Assembly: GCA_002371115.1 (NCBI GenBank)
Contig: DFFY01000109.1
Span: 19,407 to 27,403, forward strand
Reading direction: 5' to 3'
Length of the DNA: 7,997 nucleotides
From: Bacteroidales bacterium UBA3764
GTDB taxonomy: Bacteria > Bacteroidota > Bacteroidia > Bacteroidales > UBA932
This document shows, piece after piece, positions 1 to 3,645 of the stretch; the first letter of the stretch is position 1, and each line of letters opens with the position of its first letter. Made by a program: the position numbers and the translations under genes. Below the pieces are notes generated by a model. It did not search any database. It was not told where the DNA came from and worked only from the letters and a program-made list of their open reading frames with translations.

Positions 1-46
1 CGGGCTCATAACCCGGAGGTCGTTGGTTCGAGTCCAGCCTCCGCTA
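1..46 (+). tRNA. Initiator tRNA-Met (fMet, CAT), 3' part
   Basis: This is the 3' part of a tRNA cut by the window edge inside the anticodon stem. The anticodon loop is CTCATAA at 5-11 with anticodon CAT at 7-9. The variable loop is 17-21. The T arm is GTTGG (22-26), loop TTCGAGT (27-33) and CCAGC (34-38). The acceptor 3' strand is CTCCGCT (39-45), with discriminator A at 46. CCA is not encoded, because the next bases are CTA. The anticodon stem has three consecutive G-C pairs (GGG 2-4 with CCC 12-14), the hallmark of initiator tRNA, which lets it enter the ribosomal P site. It therefore starts translation rather than serving internal Met codons. The D arm and 5' acceptor strand lie outside the window, so the expected 1-72 mismatch cannot be checked. 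Confidence 0.93.
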
Positions 47-48
47 CT

Positions 49-79
49 AAAAAGGCCAGCCTTAGGGCTGGCTTTTTTT
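49..79 (+). terminator. Intrinsic terminator, probably bidirectional
   Basis: A perfect 7-bp stem, GCCAGCC (55-61) with GGCTGGC (66-72), encloses the tetraloop TTAG. A run of seven T follows at 73-79. On the left side a run of five A (49-53) gives a U-tract for transcripts coming from the right. The hairpin can thus end the tRNA transcript on the plus strand and the lipoprotein gene transcript on the minus strand, whose stop codon is 45 bp away. Confidence 0.9.
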
Positions 80-124
80 CACGGATGCACGCCTTCGTGA
101 AGAATGGTGCGAGACCCTTTCCGC

Positions 125-610
125 CTAGCGGTTCTCCATCTTCAGGGAACCCCGGTAGCTGATGTCATCCCGGTTGCCGCAGTGGACATGGATATCCGCT
201 TCCCCGTTATCGAAGACAGTCAGCGTATAGACATAGGAGTCCTCCTCGTTTTTCACCGCTATGGTGACGGTCCTTCTTCCGGAGGATGGGCCCGAATCGG
301 TGTACGAGGAGATTTCCTCCTGGAAATTCAGTCCCTTTCCACCGCCATAAGGCACCATCCGGGCTTGCCCGATGTAGGGGAGGTGGGAGTCGAGGGTGTC
401 ACCTGTCACCTTGAGGGAATAGGTGCTGACTGCTTTCCCGCTGCTGCGGAGCGGGAGCATGTAATCGATGTCAATGGTGTAGTTCTTGGAGTCCAGCATC
501 TGTTGGATGCGAAGGGCCTCGGCCTGTCTTTCCTGCGGGCTCCTTCGGGAGATGCCGCAGGCGGTGGCAAGCAAAAGGGACACTATGGTGACAAGACGAA
601 ATGGTTTCAT
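125..610 (-). CDS. DUF4251-type lipoprotein
   Basis: Predicted 161-residue exported protein of unknown function. The chosen start gives MKPFR followed by a hydrophobic stretch and a lipobox-like ATAC ending at Cys18, a typical lipoprotein signal peptide. An in-frame ATG 30 bp upstream (position 640) would add MQNEKKTHFA; it is less likely because it lengthens the n-region and overlaps the end of the upstream reading frame. The residues after Cys18 are basic (ISRRSP), so they give no clear surface-export signal. The mature part has the features I associate with DUF4251: YSLKVTGDTLDSHLPYIG, then MVPYGGGKGLNFQEE, then alternating beta-strand sequence ending in ISYRGSL. That family is found in Bacteroidetes and has no known biochemical role. 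It probably sits in the periplasm or at the outer membrane. The gene ends 45 bp before the shared terminator at 49-79. Family assignment is by remembered pattern. Confidence 0.85.
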   Translation of the reverse strand: MKPFRLVTIVSLLLATACGISRRSPQERQAEALRIQQMLDSKNYTIDIDYMLPLRSSGKAVSTYSLKVTGDTLDSHLPYIGQARMVPYGGGKGLNFQEEISSYTDSGPSSGRRTVTIAVKNEEDSYVYTLTVFDNGEADIHVHCGNRDDISYRGSLKMENR

Positions 611-629
611 GGCAAAATGCGTTTTCTTC

Positions 630-863
630 TCATTTTGCAAAATCCGTGCGAGAAGGCTTGCCCACCTGCCGCTCTAGTACGGTTTCTCCTTCCACGACCT
701 CGAAGCAGAGCCTTCCATCCTCCGTGGCCGAACGCTGGTACCGGAAATCTAGATGCCCTTTGATGGCTTTCTTAGCGGCCGCGAGGGCCTTTTCTCCGGA
801 GTCATACCAGAAGTCCGGAGCATCGTCCTTCCTGGTGGGCTCGTTCCTTTGGAGGTGCGGATC
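630..863 (-). pseudogene. Start-less open frame, probable 5'-truncated gene
   Basis: Read on the minus strand, this frame encodes about 77 residues ending in TGA (632-630), 19 bp before the lipoprotein start. The peptide looks protein-like: a hydrophilic lead-in (LQRNEPTRKDDAPDFWYDSG), an Ala/Lys-rich helix (EKALAAAKKAIKGHLDF), then probable strands (RLCFEVVEGETVLERQV). The frame stays open upstream to a TAA at 993-995, but I found no ATG, GTG or TTG in frame between that stop and the conserved-looking part. The upstream portion is Arg/Gly/Asp-rich and runs through the repeat at 937-977, so it is unlikely to be true coding sequence. The simplest reading is a small gene, once paired with the lipoprotein gene, whose 5' end was lost or shifted out of frame; an ATG at 865-863 lies in another frame. 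No family was recognised. It could also be non-coding. Confidence 0.4.
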
Positions 864-936
864 ATGAGAAGGAGCGATTGACGGGACCGCCCCATCCCCT
901 CTGCCTCCATCCCTCCGAACCCCTCCCGTGGGGCTG

Positions 937-979
937 CGGGTGCTGTCATCGTCCCATCTTTTGGACCCATGACAGCACC
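937..979 (-). repeat. Palindromic intergenic repeat, copy 1
   Basis: This is an imperfect palindrome with perfect 11-bp arms, GGTGCTGTCAT (939-949) and ATGACAGCACC (969-979). Read on the minus strand from 977 to 937 it matches the plus strand at 1820-1860 at 36 of 41 positions without gaps. It lies directly upstream of the alkD promoter. It may be a REP/MITE-like element or a paired operator. Only the duplication and the dyad are certain. Confidence 0.75.
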
Positions 980-985
980 TGGGGA

Positions 986-1015
986 CTGTTTTTTATGCAA
1001 AAAGCAGTATCTTTG
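986..1015 (+). promoter_or_regulatory. Bacteroidetes-type promoter of alkD
   Basis: TATCTTTG at 1008-1015 matches the Bacteroidetes -7 consensus TAnnTTTG exactly. The -33 region is weak (CTGTTT starting at 986, spacer about 19 bp). The usual distance from the -7 box puts the transcription start at about 1020, essentially on the ATG at 1021. The mRNA would be leaderless or nearly so. Confidence 0.7.
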
Positions 1016-1020
1016 GGGAA

Positions 1021-1752
1021 ATGAATGAACTGCTTCATACCATGCTAAGCCATGCCGACCCTGCCCAGGTGCCGGGGTTGGCGCGCTTCTTCAAAACCGG
1101 CCCCGGCCAATATGGGAAAGGAGATGTGTTTCTGGGCATTAAGGTCCCGGTTACCCGTGAAGTGGTGAAAGCATGCTGGCGGAATGTGTCCCCGGAGCAG
1201 CTGGAAGAATGCATGGCCAGCGAGTACCATGAGGTCCGGCTGGCTGCGCTGCTCACCCTGGTGGCAATCTTTTCTCAGCCCGCGAAGTGGAACGCTGCCG
1301 GGAATTGTGACTCTGGAACTGTCCAGCAGTACTGTATCGACTTTTATCTCTCCCATACAGAACGGATTAACAACTGGGACCTGGTGGACCTGTCCTGTTA
1401 TCCGTTGCTGGGGCAGTGGCTCCTTCCGCAGAAGGACCGCAGCCTCCTTTACCACCTGGCCCGGGACGGCCGCACCCTGTGGGAGCAGCGGATGGGTATT
1501 GTAAGCACCATGACCTTTGTCCGTCACGGTCAGCTGAACGATACGTTTGCCATTTCCGACATGCTTCTTCATCATCCCAACGACCTCATTCACAAAGCTG
1601 TAGGCTGGTTGCTGCGTGAAGCGGGAAAGCGAGATCAGGAAGCGCTGAAAACATTCCTGATTCCCCGTGTTCCAACCATGCCCCGAATCATGTTGCGGTA
1701 TGCGATTGAGAAATTTCCGCCGGAGGAACGGGCTAAATACCTGAAAATGTAA
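1021..1752 (+). CDS. alkD: DNA alkylation repair protein, AlkD-like glycosylase
   Basis: This 243-residue protein is a HEAT-like-repeat DNA glycosylase of the AlkD type. Such enzymes remove positively charged alkylated bases (N3- or N7-alkylpurines) from DNA in the cytoplasm and so start base-excision repair. Visible family signatures are ARFFKTGPGQYGKGDVFLGIKVP (about 21-43), INNWDLVDLS (116-125), LWEQRMGIVST (153-163), GWLLREAGKRD (195-205) and MPRIMLRYAIEK (220-231). Trp119 and Asp123 keep the WxxxD spacing of the catalytic Trp109/Asp113 of Bacillus cereus AlkD. Arg157 and Trp196 lie where its Arg148 and Trp187 would be expected. The length is normal for the family. The first ATG is preferred because MNELLHTMLSHADPAQV looks like a normal family N-terminus. 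The gene is a single transcription unit between two divergent copies of a 41-bp repeat. Substrate range cannot be read from sequence. Confidence 0.93.
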   Translation: MNELLHTMLSHADPAQVPGLARFFKTGPGQYGKGDVFLGIKVPVTREVVKACWRNVSPEQLEECMASEYHEVRLAALLTLVAIFSQPAKWNAAGNCDSGTVQQYCIDFYLSHTERINNWDLVDLSCYPLLGQWLLPQKDRSLLYHLARDGRTLWEQRMGIVSTMTFVRHGQLNDTFAISDMLLHHPNDLIHKAVGWLLREAGKRDQEALKTFLIPRVPTMPRIMLRYAIEKFPPEERAKYLKM

Positions 1753-1769
1753 AATTTGGCAGGATAATT

Positions 1770-1809
1770 GCAGCACAAAAACAAGATTAATTGAGAGATT
1801 TTGTGCTGC
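1770..1809 (+). terminator. 11-bp inverted repeat downstream of alkD
   Basis: GCAGCACAAAA (1770-1780) and TTTTGTGCTGC (1799-1809) form a perfect 11-bp stem with an 18-nt loop, 17 bp after the alkD stop codon. The position fits a 3'-end hairpin. However, no T-run follows the stem and the loop is large, so it may stabilise the 3' end or bind a protein instead of terminating transcription intrinsically. Confidence 0.5.
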
Positions 1810-1819
1810 TATGAGAAAA

Positions 1820-1860
1820 TGCTGTCTGGGGTCCAGTGGATGGGACGATGACAGCACCCG
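1820..1860 (+). repeat. Palindromic intergenic repeat, copy 2
   Basis: This is the second copy of the element at 937-977, in opposite orientation (36 of 41 positions identical). Its arms are TGCTGTC (1820-1826) and GACAGCA (1850-1856). To its right, 1861-1919 contains CGAAGCGAAGCG, a small GC hairpin (GCCC 1897-1900 with GGGC 1904-1907) and another ATGACA at 1914-1919. The stretch therefore looks like compound repetitive spacer DNA rather than a gene. Confidence 0.75.
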
Positions 1861-1929
1861 ACGCCATCGAAGCGAAGCGTGGCACAAGATACACTCGCCC
1901 TTCGGGCTCGGTATGACAAGCGCAGGGTA

Positions 1930-1960
1930 TTGACAAATCGGCAAAGAATGGGTATCTTTG
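1930..1960 (+). promoter_or_regulatory. Bacteroidetes-type promoter of glnA
   Basis: TTG at 1930-1932 and TATCTTTG at 1953-1960 are separated by 20 bp, which matches the -33/-7 promoter layout of this phylum. The predicted transcription start near 1965 leaves a leader of about 15 nt before the ATG at 1980. No long regulatory leader or riboswitch fits in that space. Confidence 0.85.
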
Positions 1961-1979
1961 TACTCCTAACCACATTGAC

Positions 1980-3494
1980 ATGAACAAATTCATTGAATTG
2001 AACCCGAACGAAGTGGTGACCTTCCTGGAAAAGATGCCAGAGGAGTTCACCCGCGAAGACATGCTGCACTTCATCTGCGAGAAAGGTATCCGGATGTTGG
2101 ACTTCATGTACCCGGCCGAGGACGGCCGCGTGAAAACGCTCAACTTCACCATAAACAGCCTTGCCTATGCAGAAACCATCCTCACGGAAGGCGAACGCGT
2201 GGACGGTTCCAGCCTGTTCCCCTCCTTTATCGAGGCCGGCAACAGCGACCTGTATGTAATCCCCCGCTACCGGACGGCCTTCGTGGACCCGTTCAACGAG
2301 ATTCCCACCCTGTGCTTCCTCTGCGGCTTCTTCGACAAAAACGGCGAGCCCTTCGACTGCGCCCCGCATGCTACCCTCATGCGGGCGGAAAAAGCCTTCG
2401 AGGCGTCAACGGGCCTGCAGTTCGAGGCCATGGGCGAATTGGAATATTACGTCATCTGTGACGAAGACAAACTGTTCCCCGCCACGGACCAGAAGGGCTA
2501 CCATGAAAGCGAGCCGTTTGCCAAACTGAACGACTTCCGCCGCCAGTGCATGGACCATGTAGCCAAAACCGGCGGCCAAATCAAATACGGACACAGCGAA
2601 GTGGGCAACTTCACCCTGGACGGCAAGGTGTACGAGCAAAATGAAATCGAGTTCCTCCCCTGCCCGGTAGAAACCGCCGCAGACCAGCTTCTGCTGGCCA
2701 AATGGGTGATCCGCAACCTGGCGTACCGCTACGGCCTGGACGTGAGCTTCGCCCCCAAGATTACCACGGGCAAGGCCGGCTCCGGCATGCACATCCACAT
2801 GCGCCTGATGAAGGATGGCAAGAACGTTACGCTGGGAAGCGACGGCAAACTCTCGGAAGAGGCCCGTTGCGCCATTGCCGGCCTCATGACCCTGGCCCCG
2901 TCCATCACCGCCTTCGGCAACAAGAATCCTACGTCCTACTTCCGCCTGGTGCCGCATCAGGAAGCCCCCACCAATGTTTGTTGGGGCGATTGCAACCGCA
3001 GCGCCCTGGTCCGCGTCCCGCTGGGCTGGAGCGCCGGCACGGACATGTGCTCCAAGGCCAACCCCAAGGAAAAGGCCGCCCACCTGGACACCACCGGCAA
3101 ACAGACCTTCGAGATGCGTAGCCCGGACTGCAGTGCGGACATTTACCAGCTCATGGCCGGCCTGTGCGTAGCCACCCGTATCGGCCTGGAAATGCCGCGT
3201 GAGCAAGCGCTCCGGATTGCGGCCGATACCTACGTGGACATGGACATCCACAAGAGCGAAAACGCCGCCCGGCTGGCAACGCTGGAGCAACTGCCCACCT
3301 GCTGCACGGAAAGTGCCGATTGCCTGGAGAAGGCCCGCGCCACCTACGAGACGGCAGACGTATTCCGCCCGCGCATGATTGACGGCATTCTGAAAGCCCT
3401 GCGTGCCCACAACGACCGTCAGCTTCACCAAGAGGCACGGGGCGATACCAAACTAATGAGGCGCCTTGTAGAACAATACTTCTACTGCGGATAG
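1980..3494 (+). CDS. glnA: Glutamine synthetase (GSI-like)
   Basis: This 504-residue enzyme would make glutamine from glutamate, ammonia and ATP in the cytoplasm, the main step of ammonium assimilation. An N-terminal beta-grasp region carries DGSS (75-78), followed by the catalytic barrel. Metal and substrate residues are recognisable: Glu153 and Glu155 (GELEYY), Glu207 (HSEVGN), Glu222 (EQNEIEF), GSGMHIH (267-273, metal His271), Glu328 (HQEAP), NRSALVRVP (339-347) and FEMRSPD (377-383). Between Glu207 and Glu222 the spacing is longer than in the E. coli HHEVxxxGQNE arrangement, by about six residues. The E. coli adenylylation motif NLYDLP corresponds here to TLEQLP (434-439), with Glu436 replacing the modified Tyr, so regulation by adenylylation is unlikely. 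The gene is monocistronic, with its own promoter and a hairpin region downstream. A diverged GS-family ligase acting on another amine cannot be fully excluded, but the catalytic set is complete. Confidence 0.93.
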   Translation: MNKFIELNPNEVVTFLEKMPEEFTREDMLHFICEKGIRMLDFMYPAEDGRVKTLNFTINSLAYAETILTEGERVDGSSLFPSFIEAGNSDLYVIPRYRTAFVDPFNEIPTLCFLCGFFDKNGEPFDCAPHATLMRAEKAFEASTGLQFEAMGELEYYVICDEDKLFPATDQKGYHESEPFAKLNDFRRQCMDHVAKTGGQIKYGHSEVGNFTLDGKVYEQNEIEFLPCPVETAADQLLLAKWVIRNLAYRYGLDVSFAPKITTGKAGSGMHIHMRLMKDGKNVTLGSDGKLSEEARCAIAGLMTLAPSITAFGNKNPTSYFRLVPHQEAPTNVCWGDCNRSALVRVPLGWSAGTDMCSKANPKEKAAHLDTTGKQTFEMRSPDCSADIYQLMAGLCVATRIGLEMPREQALRIAADTYVDMDIHKSENAARLATLEQLPTCCTESADCLEKARATYETADVFRPRMIDGILKALRAHNDRQLHQEARGDTKLMRRLVEQYFYCG

Positions 3495-3521
3495 GACTTT
3501 TTATTCCATCTATATGTATTC

Positions 3522-3577
3522 ACCGGCCCCTCACAGTCACTGCGACCGGCCCCTCACAGTCACTGCGAAGGGCCGGT
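3522..3577. repeat. 23-bp tandem duplication plus long hairpin
   Basis: A 23-bp unit beginning ACCGGCCCC and ending CACTGCG occurs twice without a gap (3522-3544 and 3545-3567) and is followed by AAGGGCCGGT. The second unit plus this tail (3545-3577) folds into a near-perfect 15-bp stem with a 3-nt loop; on the minus strand one T·G pair and one G·T pair are wobble. The first unit supplies a competing copy of one arm. The hairpin lies between the converging glnA and helicase genes and probably shields or ends transcripts. Neither side has a good T-run. Confidence 0.85.
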
Positions 3578-3609
3578 TACTTAACCTAAACTTAAACTAT
3601 GAAAAACTT
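3522..3609 (-). ncRNA. Candidate small RNA between glnA and pcrA
   Basis: A strong promoter (3615-3645, minus strand) would start transcription near 3609, leftward. The transcript begins with an A/T-rich single-stranded stretch (CATAGTTTAAGTTTAGG from about 3600) and then enters the 15-bp hairpin at 3577-3545 and the duplicated half-hairpin at 3544-3522. No convincing open frame lies in it. The 3' end is uncertain because no U-tract follows; a longer product would be antisense to the 3' end of glnA. It could be an independent small RNA or a cis-acting antisense RNA. Bacteroidales-specific RNAs bounded by this promoter type are known (for example the Bacteroidales-1 motif), but I cannot assign it to a family. 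Confidence 0.4.
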
Positions 3610-3614
3610 CGCTG

Positions 3615-3645
3615 CAAAGATAACACAAAGAATTGATTATCACAA
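3615..3645 (-). promoter_or_regulatory. Bacteroidetes-type promoter reading toward glnA
   Basis: On the minus strand TTG (3645-3643) and TATCTTTG (3622-3615) are 20 bp apart, the same boxes and spacer as the glnA promoter. The TTG lies just upstream of the helicase stop codon (TGA, 3642-3640), and the spacer covers that stop. No protein gene lies downstream on this strand, so it most likely drives an RNA. Confidence 0.7.

Noticed and set aside
749..1000. Minus-strand open frame of 83 codons in the spacer before alkD
   Set aside because: It is composed of Gly/Arg/Pro/Met-rich low-complexity sequence, runs through the palindromic repeat, and conflicts with the better-looking frame at 630-863.
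1045..1944. Minus-strand open frame spanning alkD and the downstream repeat (299 codons)
   Set aside because: It is antisense to all the AlkD motifs, runs through repetitive spacer DNA, and has no recognisable domain.
2406..3431. Long minus-strand open frame opposite glnA (341 codons)
   Set aside because: It is fully inside glnA, whose catalytic motifs run across the whole region. Its composition is that of a shadow frame.
3522..3567. Tandem repeat considered as a CRISPR remnant
   Set aside because: The two units are directly adjacent with no spacer, and no cas gene is in the window.
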